In this document: positions 13,501 to 24,100 of the stretch, in pieces | How the letters are laid out: every line of letters begins with the position of its first letter | Position numbering within the stretch: position 1 is the first letter of the stretch | NCBI GenBank assembly: GCA_946807835.1 | Contig: OX327700.1 | Location: 21,116,001 to 21,180,000 of the forward strand | From: Ailanthus altissimus | Lineage: Eukaryota; Streptophyta; Magnoliopsida; Sapindales; Simaroubaceae | Reading direction: 5' to 3' | DNA: 64,000 nucleotides | The notes under the pieces: generated by a model | What the model was told of the DNA's origin: nothing | The model's database searches: none | Seen by the model: the letters and a program-made list of their open reading frames with translations, nothing else | Translations under genes and position numbers: made by a program

Positions 13501-13687
13501 TGTGAAGAAATGGAGAGAAAAAGAAGAATTCTTATGTATTAATAATGAAGAAATACAATATTTTATAGGTAAAGCTTGGATTTCTATTTGAAAGGTCAAT
13601 CAATCCTAATTGTAAGATTATCAATCTATTTTCTATTCTATAATATTAACTGTAAATATATATATAAATATCATATACATTTTAACA
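13501..13687 (-). repeat. 3' LTR of the nested Copia element
   Basis: It is 187 bp long and collinear with the LTR at 17506-17692. The two copies differ at roughly one position in eight to ten by eye, which implies an old insertion. The polypurine tract lies immediately upstream on the minus strand, at 13688-13700. Confidence 0.95.
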
Positions 13688-13699
13688 CTCCCCCTCAAG

Positions 13700-15350
13700 T
13701 TAGAGCATATAAATTATATGCGTCAAACTTATTATAAATAAAATTAATTCAAAGACCCTTGAGAGATTTAGTATGGATGTCTGCTAGCTGGTCGTTTGAG
13801 TAAACATGACTTGTAAAAATACATCTAAAACAAATATTCTCTCAAATAAAGTGACAATCAACTTCTATATGCTTAGTCTTTTTATGAAATACTAGGTTGG
13901 ATAAAATATAAAGTGCAGCTTAATTATCATAAATTAACTTCAGTTGTGATATGTCTACAAATTTTAATTCTTGGATCACTTTTTTCAACTATATAAGCTC
14001 GCATATTGCTAAGGCTATGACACGATATTCTGCTTTTGCAATCAACCTGGCAATAACTTCTTACTTTTTACTTTTTCATGATACAAGGTTTTCTCTAACA
14101 ATAACATAATACCTAAAAGAAGAATGTCTATCTGATGGAGAGCCTGCCCAATCAGCATCTTGAGTATGTGACTACCTATGTATGACTCTTAGTCTCAAAT
14201 AGTAAACCTTTTCCTGGTACACCATTGATATATCATAATATTTGAATAATTAAATCTCAATGACTATCACATGGAGACTATAGAAATTAACTAACGACAC
14301 TAACTGAAAAGAAAATATCAGGCCATATGATGGTGAGATAATTAAGCTTACCAACTAGTTTCTAATATCTCCCAAGATCTGTAAGAGGCTCCCTCTATCC
14401 AGGTAGGAGTTTAGTATTAGGATCCATAGAAAAGTTTATGGGTTTGTAATCCAACATCCATATTTCTTTTAAAATATCCAAAGCATACTTTCTCTAGAAG
14501 ATAACAATCCCAGAGTTAGATTGAGTAACCTTATACCAAGAAAGTATCTAAGAAATCCCAAATCTTTAATTTGAAAATGATTGAACAAGTGATTTTTTAA
14601 TTGCTTAATACCATCCTGATCAATCCCTGTAAATACAATATCGTTAATGTAGACTACCAGATATATGCTATGTCCTTGTGCTGTATGCCTATAAAAAATA
14701 GAGTAATTTAAATCACTTTGAATCATGCCAAACTCTTGGATGAGGGTATTAAAATGACCAAACTAGGTACAATGAGTTTTAACTATATAAGGAGCAACAA
14801 AGTTTACATACCAAAATAGACTCCCCATGAGTAATAAAGCTAGGTGGTTACTCTATAAAGATTTCTTCCTGAAGTTCACTATAAAGAAATACATTTTTTA
14901 TGTCTAGCTAGTGTAAAGGCCATTGGCAAATAACAGTCATATATAAGAACAACTGAACAGGCGACATTTTGGCTACAAGAGATAAAGTCTCATAATAATC
15001 TAGGCCATAAGTCTAAGTATACCCCTTGGAAACCAACATTTCTTTCAACCTATCAATCTAACCATTGGGTCCAACCTTGACAGTATAAACCCATTAATAA
15101 CCAATAGTGGAGTAGCTAGGAGGCAATTTAACTAATTTTCATGTACCATTATTGTGCAAAGTAGTCATTTTCTCAACCATTGCTTGACACCACCTAAGAT
15201 ATAAAAGAGCATCACATCTAGTGGTAGGGACAGAGAAAGAAGATAAAGTAAACACAAATGCATAATATGATAAAGATTATTGATGATAACTAAAAAAAAT
15301 TGTATATAAGATAAAGGTTATGAGTAGAGCGTATACCTTTATGGACAACA
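13700..15350 (-). pseudogene. Nested Copia reverse transcriptase and RNase H remains
   Basis: The RT segment at 14469-14726 reads LVVYINDIVFTG ... IKDLGFLRYFLGI. The catalytic YVDD box has become YIND, losing one of the two aspartates. RNase H-like text continues towards 13720. Upstream RT pieces at 14800-15250 are recognisable only in short stretches. The frame is broken repeatedly. Confidence 0.82.
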
Positions 15351-17000
15351 ATGAGAAATTAGTCAGCAAGTGGTAGAACCTCCGTAGAAGAGGAATCTAG
15401 AGCACGAAGCGAGTTAACAAAAACCTCAAGAGCTTCAAGAGTTGTGTCACCATCATTACCTGCAAGATTAAAAGGAATAAGGCTATCACGTGCTAGAGAT
15501 GGAGAATCTCCGATGGAAGGATCATATTGTGGGATAGAGATAGGTTTAACATTTAACTTAAGAGGAGGAGAAATAGTATAAAAAACTGGAGAAACCTTTG
15601 TGATGGACATATTTTTTAAAACAGATGAAGAAAAGAAAGGGGAAGACTCGAAAAAGATGACATCAACAAAAAGGAAATAACGTTGAGTGTCAAGAGAATA
15701 ACACTTATATCCTTTCTGAAGACGTGAGTAGCCAAATAAAAGAAATTTGATGGACTAAGAGAATAATTTATCTTGTCTATGAAAGAAGACATAAACAAAA
15801 TAAACGTAGCCAAAGACATGAGGAGGAAGAGGAAACAATGGTTGATCAGGATACAGAATAGAATGAGGGACTTGATGTTGTAACACAGAGGAAGACGTTC
15901 AATTTATTAAAAAGCAAGCAGTAAGAACAGCATCAGCCCAAAAATAGAGACTGCTTTGCTGCTTGATACTTAAGATGGTAATGATCTAGACTCATAAATA
16001 TAAGAAAGTAATCAAAGGTTACTAGAAATATGATCTGAGGCACCAGAATCAATGACCCACGGATTTAGAAAGGAAGACTGAGTAAGGAAGGCAATAAAAT
16101 TACCAATATTGGCAATTGAAGCAACAGATGTGGTAGACTACTTTGCTACTTAATACTTAAGATAGTCCTCAAAGTCGACACCGGTAATAGTCAATGATAG
16201 AGACTAGTTGTTCAGGGTGTCAGATTGATCAGTTTTAGCAAGATTAACAGTTCAAGGAGATCGTCCATGCAACTTGTAACATTTTTTCTAAGTGTGGCCC
16301 CAACGATGGCAATAATTATACTTGGAGCAATTTTTGCTACGATCGTCTTATTCTCTTTTGAAAGAACTCTGTGATTAAAAGTGAGAGGCCAAGGCTGAGG
16401 GTCAACCATAGATGATCCGAGAACATGACTTAGACCAAAAATATGAAGGAGCCGGACAAATATCTCATAAAGGGAACAACCATAAAAGAAACTTATCCCT
16501 TTATACGAGATCTTCGACAATAGTATTACCAACTGGCAGAAGGGAATTGAATTTAGTCTTGAGGGATGCCATCAGCCAAGGAATTCTTGCATGTTTATAC
16601 CCTGTTGTTTCATATTGACAGGAGTCGAGAAAACAGAATATAACCTTTAAATGTCATTAGTGTATAATAACTTAGCCTGATTTTAGTTATTAAAATAAGT
16701 TTTGTAAGCTTTATAAATGGGATACAATTGAGGGTTGATTGTTTGTCATAACTAATTGCATAGTAAAGCATCAATTTTCTTCCATTCAGTTGTATCTTTG
16801 TCCTTTAATTTTATAACTTGTATAGTTAAATGATCCTCTAAGACCGTGTCCCATACACCATAATTCAATAGAAGCAACCGATAAAGTATAATTAATGCTT
16901 CTAACCAATATTTCAGTAGAAATAGTAGTAAATGAACTATAGGAAAATGCAAAACCTATTTTGAAGCTTTCAGAAGTTATAATGACTTACAGATCAGAAG
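15351..17000 (-). pseudogene. Nested Copia gag end, protease and truncated integrase
   Basis: At about 16260-16330 the minus strand encodes a CCHC-type zinc knuckle region (HRWGHT ... CYKLHG). At 16030-16075 it encodes a protease motif WVIDSGASDHISSN with the catalytic DSG intact. Within about 100 bp the frame passes to the end of the integrase (ADAVLTACFLIN, then HVFGYVYF and KGYKCYS at 15630-15920). The pre-integrase zinc finger and the DDE core, normally several hundred residues, are missing between these points. Two 27-bp direct repeats lie near the junction (15948-15974 and 16135-16161). Confidence 0.8.
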
Positions 17001-17505
17001 AAAAACTTATGGACAACACAGAAACAGTTTTTCGACGGCATTGGAAATTTTTTGGTGATGGTGGCGGTGGCCGATGAGTGATAGTGATGGCAAGGTATTG
17101 CTCACCGGTGTCGTCTAAAGATAGTGGCACCACCGATGAGAGCTCATGTGCACTGGAGAAACAGATTGACATCTGGTGGCTGTAGGCACTTGTCAGTGCA
17201 TGGATGAGTATTCAGTGGCCTATAAACTTTGGGCTGCCATAGAATAGGTCACTGGTGGTGGCAGTAAGAGTTAACGATTGCCAAAAAGAGAGATCGATGA
17301 TCGTGGCCGAAAAAATAATCTCATAGGTTACTGGCACGTGACAGCACGTCTGATGACGATCTCTTAGGTTTGGTAAGTCACCGATGATTACTACAACTGG
17401 GTGAATGATCACCAAAAATAAGAGAACACAGTGACCAAAAAATGGTAGGTGACCTTGTCAAAAAAAAAAAGACAAATCAAAAGCCAAGAGTTAATTCTAC
17501 TACCA

Positions 17506-17692
17506 TGTGAAAAAATAGAGAGAAAAAGAAGAATTCTTATTTTTGATAATGAAGAAAATACAACATTATATAAGTGAAGATTGGATTCCTATTTGGAAGG
17601 TCAATCAATCCTAATTATATGATTATCAATCTATTTCTTATTCTATAATATTAACCATCAATATATATACAAATGCCATACACATTTCAACA
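17506..17692 (-). repeat. 5' LTR of the nested Copia element
   Basis: 187 bp, TG...CA, followed on the minus strand by a primer-binding site similar to the initiator tRNA-Met 3' end. The CCCTT target duplication abuts it at 17693-17697. Confidence 0.95.
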
Positions 17693-17697
17693 CCCTT

Positions 17698-20035
17698 CAA
17701 TAAGACTATTTTCATCTCCTTATCCTTGATAAGACAAAATTTGTTATGAAATTCAATGAAGATATTTTTATCAATAACAAGTATAGATACACTAATAAAG
17801 TTCTTTGTTGTTTGAGGCACATGTAAGATATTATTAAGGGTTAATATTGTTGAATTAGATTTAAGATCAGTTTTTCCAATATGTAAAATTTTTACACCAA
17901 GACCATTACCAATGATAAGTTTATCATTACCTAAAAATGTTGTTCTTGCTGTAATGTTGTTGACATCATAGGTAAGGTGGTGTGTTGCCCTTGAATTCAG
18001 ATACCAGTTTGAGTTAATTAGAGCTTTTGAACTATTCTGTCTATACCAGGTATCATTAGTTGTGAGATCAGGAGCAGTCATATATGCAGTTTTATCATAC
18101 ACATCTGGTGCAGCAATATAGGCAACCTTATTATTTTATAAGATTCCAGAATTTTAACTTTCAGAATTTCCAAGACCATTGCCACTGTTAAAGCCATTGT
18201 TGAAACCTCCATAGCCTCTATTTTCTCTAACTCCATAATCTTTATTAAATTTGTAGTAACACTTTGATGCTGAATGCCTTTGTTTCTCAAAATTTAGAAT
18301 AATAGTTTGATATTGTTATTGAAGAAATTTGGCCTTCCATACTGAGGAGTACCTTTACCACTATTATTACTAAATCTACTAAATTGAAAACCGTTTATAT
18401 TATTTGTTCTATACCCATACACATTTTTAAAATTTCCTCTGCCTCTACCAAAACCTTGTCTTCCCATTACAAACATCAAGTTTTTGGATAACCATTACCA
18501 TTTATTCCTCTGCCTCTTGAAGCATAGTTTGCTTCAAAGTTACTATAATCAACATTAAACACCCTTGCATTTCATTGATTTTTATTCTCTTATGCAAGCT
18601 ACATAGCATATGCTTCACTAAGAGTTATAGAACTAGCTTTACTAATAATAATGGCTACTATTAAATCACGCTTATTTCTTAATCCTGACACCAAGTGCCT
18701 AACAAAGTCATTATCCTCAATTTTATAACCTATAGTGGCTAGTTCATCTACAATACCTTTTACTTTCAAAAAATAATTAGACATTGAAAGTGATCCCTTC
18801 TTAACAGTAGATAACTACATTTTCAATTATATTGCATTAGCCATCTATTGTAAGCTGAATTGACTCTCAACATGGTGTGCTGTCGTAGGCAACCAAAAAA
18901 AACCCTATACTCCTAAAAATACAAATTAGATCTCACAGTTTTATTAATTCTGAGGCTTCCGTTTCGTTCAACCAATTATGAAATTTTAGCCACGCAAGGT
19001 TATGATGAAAACTGAAGGAGAAATTAGAGCAGATAAGAGAGTGAAGTGTATATGAAGTCTTCTCTTTTCTCTCCTCTTTTACATGTTATTTATAGTATTA
19101 GAAGCCTACAAGATATCCTAAGAATATTCTAAATATTATCTTAAAATAATAGCATCCAAATCTGATTATTAAGAAAAATATTAAAAATAAAATAAAGTCC
19201 TTGTATAACTAGGATAGTGATATTTCCAGCTAGAATTTTCGTGGACCAAATAAGGAACTTCTTAAAATAAGCCGTGTCAAATCCTTGCAGGTTAAAGGAT
19301 GTTCTAGAATGTCAATAGTGCTTGTATAGTAACTTCAAGCCCAATTTCGACCTTGATGCATCCAGTATCTCTCACAACTCAAAACATAAAAGTTGTAGAT
19401 ATTTTTCTTGGCATTCTATCATCTTGAATCATCACAATCTGATCTTGGATGAGGGAGTTATACCTACATTACAGAGTAGTGTCAAAACTGTCCAAAATCA
19501 CCCAATTAGCTTCATTTTGCACTTAATGTCTCTATTTGCATCATAAATCAAAATATAAGAATAATAAGTACATTTAGACACCAAATAAATATAAAAGACT
19601 AAATATTAAGGGAGAAAAATTTAACATTGTGCATTCTCATGACAACAGTTGTCCACAATTCAAAGCTTGTTTTACTTCCAATAACAATACTCAATATAGT
19701 TTCATTAATAGTTGAAAAAAACCATCATAATAAGTTTTGATCTTGTCTAATTCAAATTTCATATTTTGGATTTTCAATCTTAATAGGCGAAGATTGATTT
19801 TGATTCATAACTCTTACATTTTATGCAAGACATATTTTGGTTCCAGTGAGTACATCCTCGAGTCGATTTCCTCTTGCAGTCGTAAGGACTTGAGATCTTT
19901 AAATGATGAAATTAAATCTATCTAGTTTTACTATTGATGAAAAATTGTAATTAAAAGAAGTCTAATTCAAAGTAGAAGTTGCTATGTGAGTTACCGAAAT
20001 ATTGGTATTTTCCATAACTATGGTTCTGATACTAT
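17698..20035 (-). pseudogene. Outer Copia gag and protease remains
   Basis: The gag N-terminal half is at 19633-20020. It has VKLDRFNF, RSQVLTTARGN, LEDVLTGTK and INETILSIVIGSKTSFELW, the usual Copia gag (UBN2-type) order. The second half is at 18560-18880 with GSLSMSNYFLKVKGIVDELA and ITLSEAYAM. A Gly/Arg-rich stretch follows (18294-18479), then a remnant zinc knuckle (HSASKCYYKF, 18230-18275). The protease segment (17638-18102) reads WYLNSRATHHLT where active copies have DSGAT, so the catalytic Asp and Gly are lost. Halves of gag are separated by the 747-bp insertion at 18881-19627. Confidence 0.87.
18881..19627. mobile_element. 747-bp insertion in outer Copia gag, probably a solo LTR
   Basis: The gag reading is broken exactly here and resumes on the other side. 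The insertion starts TGTCGTAGG and ends near TTTAACAT. It is flanked by the 5-bp repeat TGTGC (18876-18880 and 19628-19632). No coding frame fits a transposase. Length, TG start and 5-bp duplication suit a solo LTR. The 3' terminal T after CA makes the border uncertain by one base. Confidence 0.6.
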
Positions 20036-20416
20036 ATAAAAAATCTTGAACTTATTTGAGAATATAAAAAAGTAAAGAAAAGCTGGAGAAGCTTTAATGA
20101 AATTGAAACTGATATTATTGATCTTTCAAGAGAATAATGTTCACACACTCCCAAGAATAAAAAATACACTAAGAGTTTTGGCGGGAAAAGTAAAACTAAC
20201 TAACTCATAATAAATGTGTAATTTCCACTTGCTGATGAGGCTCATTCTGTTACAATCTTAATAACAATTATAACTTCTACTTTAATCAATACTTATAAAA
20301 CAAGTTTGCTAGATACTTTTAATCACCACTTGATCTGCTTACTAAAGACTGCTTGACAGTGCTTCTGATCATTATCTGATTCATCAATAAGAGCTACTTA
20401 CCATAATATGCTCATC
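20023..20416 (-). repeat. Putative 5' LTR and primer site of the outer Copia element
   Basis: On the minus strand, TATCAGAAC at about 20023-20034 resembles the tRNA-Met primer-binding site (TGGTATCAGAGC), followed by the gag leader. Upstream, 20038-20416 has LTR-like composition and could begin TGATGAGC. With no clear partner LTR at the far end, the outer boundary is a guess. Confidence 0.5.
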
Positions 20417-20609
20417 ACCTGATTATTTCCTCAATACAAAAGAATAAGATGTTTTGAATTAAAATAACAACACAATATAAACCAGGCAGAAAGGAATTTT
20501 ATTTTAAGGAACAGTGCAATCTAATATGAGGACTAAAAAGAGTAAGAACTGAAAATTCTCCCCAAAAGATCACCACCGTTGTATATATAGACATATGTTT
20601 CAAACTAAC

Positions 20610-20684
20610 CTCATCAGTAAAACATGCATCTTCTTCGCTAATGCCTCCTAAACCTGGAACACCATCATTAGACATCCAAAGAAT
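20610..20684 (-). pseudogene. POL2: Single POL2 (DNA polymerase epsilon catalytic subunit) exon
   Basis: Exactly 25 codons lie between an acceptor (cttatag, 20685-20691) and a donor (gttagt, 20604-20609). The exon reads LWMSNDGVPGLGGISEED, which matches the LW-S-DDG-PDLGG block in the C-terminal half of plant polymerase epsilon catalytic subunits as I remember them. Frame and splice sites are intact here. It lies on the same strand as the POL2 exons at 44286-48725 and further downstream in the gene, as expected if the Tat element was inserted between. The intervening exons, about 250 residues, were not found and are presumably deleted. Confidence 0.82.
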
Positions 20685-21124
20685 CTATAAGAATCAAATA
20701 TTTAAGCTATTAGGGTTGGAAGGAACTATGGGAACAATAAACCATTAGAAAACTCATGAAACAGGAAAGATAAGTTTTATAGAAAATGAAAAGCAAGTTT
20801 TGTCTTCATCGATTAACTTTTTAACTAACAAGAAATTGGAGAACTAGGAAGTTAGAAGGGTCAAAATTAGAACTTGGAGTCACTGAAGGAGTGAACAAAC
20901 TAAAACTTACAAGCAATTCAAGAATCTTAAACACGTAGAATATCTACCCTGAAAGCTATTGGTCAGCAGAGCATCATGCTTTCATGATTTATCATATCAT
21001 AACAAAAAATGATGCAAAAGGCACACTTGTAACCAACAGATCACTCAAAGTCTGCAAAAACATACAAATAATAAAGGCATAAAATTGATTTCAATTTGTT
21101 TAGGTAACATAACAATGTTGGGGG
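20685..21124 (-). other. Probable POL2 intron remnant upstream of the exon
   Basis: 440 bp between the POL2 exon and the first gypsy sequence. I see no other POL2 exon. A stretch at 20905-21060 has acceptor- and donor-like ends and an almost open frame, but no family I recognise. Confidence 0.45.
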
Positions 21125-21186
21125 CCATTAAAATCTCTCTTTAGGAATAAACCACAATTATTATATACTGTAAGAATATATAATAA

Positions 21187-24100
21187 TTGTTATGCCATAT
21201 TGATTGGTTGGCTAATGTCATCCCGATGAAGAAGGAAAATAGAAAGTTGAGGATATATGTTGACTTTACCGACCTGAATAAGGTATGCCCTAAAGATAGC
21301 TTCCCTCTCCCGAAGATAAACCAGCTGGTCAAGTCTTCATTGCAGGGCATGAGCTGCTCAATTTCATAGATGCTTTCTTTGGATACAACCAAATTCTCAT
21401 GTTCCCTCCGGATGAGAAGAAAACTTCCCTTCTGACTCATCAAGGGACTTACTGTTATAAGATGATACCATTCAACCTTAAAAATACGGGGGCTGTTTAC
21501 CAGAGGTTAGTGAACAAGCTGTTCAAGCCTTTGATGGCCAAAAACATAGAAGTCTATGTGGATAACATGATAGCTAAGTCCACAGAAGCTAGGAACTATG
21601 AAAAAGACCTAAAGAAGATCTTTGAAATTCTGAAGAAGCGCAATATAAAACCAAACCTTGAGAATTGTGCCTTCGGAGTTAAGTCTGGCAAGTGTTTGGG
21701 TTTTATGGTTAGAAAAATAGAATAAAGGCTAATCTAAATAAAATCCGAGCCATATTAAAGATGAAGTCTCTAAGCATAGTTAAGGAGATCCAGCGGCTTA
21801 TGGAATGAGTAGCAGCTCTGAGTAGATTCATCTCCCGAACCACTGATAAATATTTTGAGTTCTTTGAAGCAATAAAAAGGAGAGAAAATAATAGGTATAC
21901 CATAGAGTGTGAATAGGCTTTCCAGCAACTCAAGGCTTACCTCTCTCAAGCTGTCCACCTTATTATCCCTACTCAGGGAGATGAACTCATATTATACCTT
22001 AGTGTTTTAGATAGAGCAGTAAGTTCAGTGTTGGTCAAAGATGAGATAGGAATCTAATGACTAGTCTATTTCATCAGAAACTCCTTTATCTACCCAGAGA
22101 GCAAATACCATCCTGCGAAAAAAATAATATTGGCCCTTATAATATCAATAAGAAAGTTACGACCATACCTCCAAGCTCATACAATTATGGTTCTGACTAA
22201 TCAACCGCTCATACAGATTTTACATAAGCCATGCTTATTATGTTGCCTAGTCTGATGGTCCATAGAGTTAAATAAATTTTGTTAGGGTTGATGCTTATGT
22301 GTCATCCCTGAATGTATATATACTTATATATTTATAAAAGTATACATTCTCATTAAATAATACCAATTAATATAATACTATGCAATGTAACGTTACAGAC
22401 ATTGTACGATCTGAAGGAGTTCAGATTAGATCTAAAGGAGTTTAGATAAAAGCCTATAGTTAGCCACGCTGAGAGATATAAATGCTAAATATTAGTACAG
22501 TTATGTGTTAGTTGGTTATAATACTTAGCAGATCTAAGAGTTGGAGCCTTTTCTGTAATGGAACATAGACATAGGAATATACCAGTAACTGTATAGTTAC
22601 AAGAGTTGCAATCGGGTGCCAAAAAATGCTAATTACGCAAGTATGTTCTCGAATAATTATCCATGATCTATTTCTGTCGATGCGGGTCTGTCGGTGGATA
22701 CTTTCAATATATAAATTAACATACGTCATACCTATAGGGTATAGATGGTCGTTCCTAACTGACTGTGAGTTTAGAGCTTGTATTGACATATGGGTATTCA
22801 GTTAGAACTGGATATGGGACAGACTCACAAGGGCCTCCGATAGACATCCTATGTAAGCCGTCAATTGAAGGTCCTCTCGAGTTGAGTAGTATACATGGTC
22901 CTTTAACCTGAGTACCACGGTGGGCCTGTAAATGATCCACCATACTTTGATTCCACATATGTCACAGATCTTTTATGATGTGACCGGTGGCTGTCGCTAG
23001 GTATGGTCCGATGTTTATAGAGTCTGGTGTATACAGATATGGGACCTATCAGCTTGCATAGGAAGTTAGATATCCAGATGCTTCGAGACTGTATTTCAAA
23101 AAATCTTGTGGCCACAAGTATTAATCCCAGGAAAGAGTTCCGCCAGGGTAGAACAATATCATAAAGGAGTTTGCACATATTGTTCTGTGAGATACGACTC
23201 TGGAGATAAGACATGGATGAGCACTAGAGGATTTGATGGTGATAATCTATATCTCTTCACGTCTAGGATATCATGATGGAAGGACTATACGTATGCGTTG
23301 TAACCTCAACTTGTATGGTTCAACGCGCTAATTTATATATTCGTAACATGTGTGTAGGGTAATATTCACGGACTCATAGAATAATTTCATTTGACGAATC
23401 GGGCGTGGACCTAGGGAGTCCCGTGATATGGAGTGTACTCGTTGTGCACTGGGGCAGTGTGCCGGATTAAATTGTTTAATCCAACAATATTCAGCACTAC
23501 CATAGAAATACTTGCATCTGTATTTAAGTGTTAAATACAACAATTAGTCTATAATTATTATTTACTAATTGTATAAGGACAGGTGGCGCATTGTAGACCT
23601 TCAGTTGAGTTTATCCAAGTGTGAAATTTAGTAGGACCCACTAAGAGTAGACTGGGTAACTATTTATGATGGATAAAATAGTTATTTCACACTTTGATTA
23701 TTTAATTGTTAAATAATCAAAATATCTCATTATTATATATTATAATATATTATTATATTATGTTATATAATATTTCATTATATATATAATAATATTTTAT
23801 TTTGGGTGCCAAATAGTTGGTACCTATTAGTATTATTTTATTATTATTATTATATAATATATTATATTATATTATAGTTATATTAGATATATATATAAGT
23901 GAGAGTGTGTGAAATTGAGGTTAGGCGTGTGTTTAGTCTCGGCAATGAAATGAAAAGAAATTGAATTTCCTTTGTGTTGCCAAGAAGAAAGAAATGGAAA
24001 TGGAGAAAAAAAGAAGAAAAGAAAAGAAAAGAAAAAAGAGGAACCGAACAAAAAAGGAAAAAATAAAATTATTTCATTTTTTTTCTATGGTTCCAATTGA

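Larger units (their letters stand above)
13501..17692 (-). mobile_element. Complete nested Ty1/copia element with TSD CCCTT
   Basis: Two 187-bp LTRs (13501-13687 and 17506-17692) flank the unit. In plus orientation both start TGTGA and end CA. The 5-bp target duplication CCCTT is seen at 13496-13500 and 17693-17697. On the minus strand a purine-rich tract (CTTGAGGGGGAG) lies just before the 3' LTR, and TGGTAGTAGAAT follows the 5' LTR as a tRNA-Met-type primer site. Total length is 4192 bp, short for Copia, because most of the integrase core is missing. The reading frame has many stops, so the element is dead, but its borders are intact. Confidence 0.95.
10340..20416 (-). mobile_element. Old Ty1/copia element (outer), interrupted twice
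   Basis: Reading from high to low coordinates, the minus strand gives a 5' LTR and primer-binding site, gag, protease, integrase, reverse transcriptase and RNase H, the Copia order. The copy is interrupted at 13501-17692 by a complete second Copia element and at 18881-19627 by a 747-bp insertion. Stops and frameshifts are frequent throughout and the protease active site is altered. I could not define the 3' LTR with confidence. The low-coordinate limit is the end of recognisable RNase H-linked sequence, not a proven boundary. Confidence 0.8.

Noticed and set aside
16987..17415. Relatively GC-rich frames on the minus strand
   Set aside because: They correspond to the leader and gag start of the nested Copia element. 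I could not identify a separate gene.
21125..21186. TGTTGGGGGCC-like start as a possible Tat 5' LTR
   Set aside because: The reading enters reverse transcriptase only 60 bp later, so no complete LTR, primer site or gag can fit.
22508..23543. Several minus-strand frames of 67-103 codons
   Set aside because: All lie inside a solo LTR with a clear target duplication and show no protein family resemblance. The homologous LTR at 31363-33557 does not keep them.
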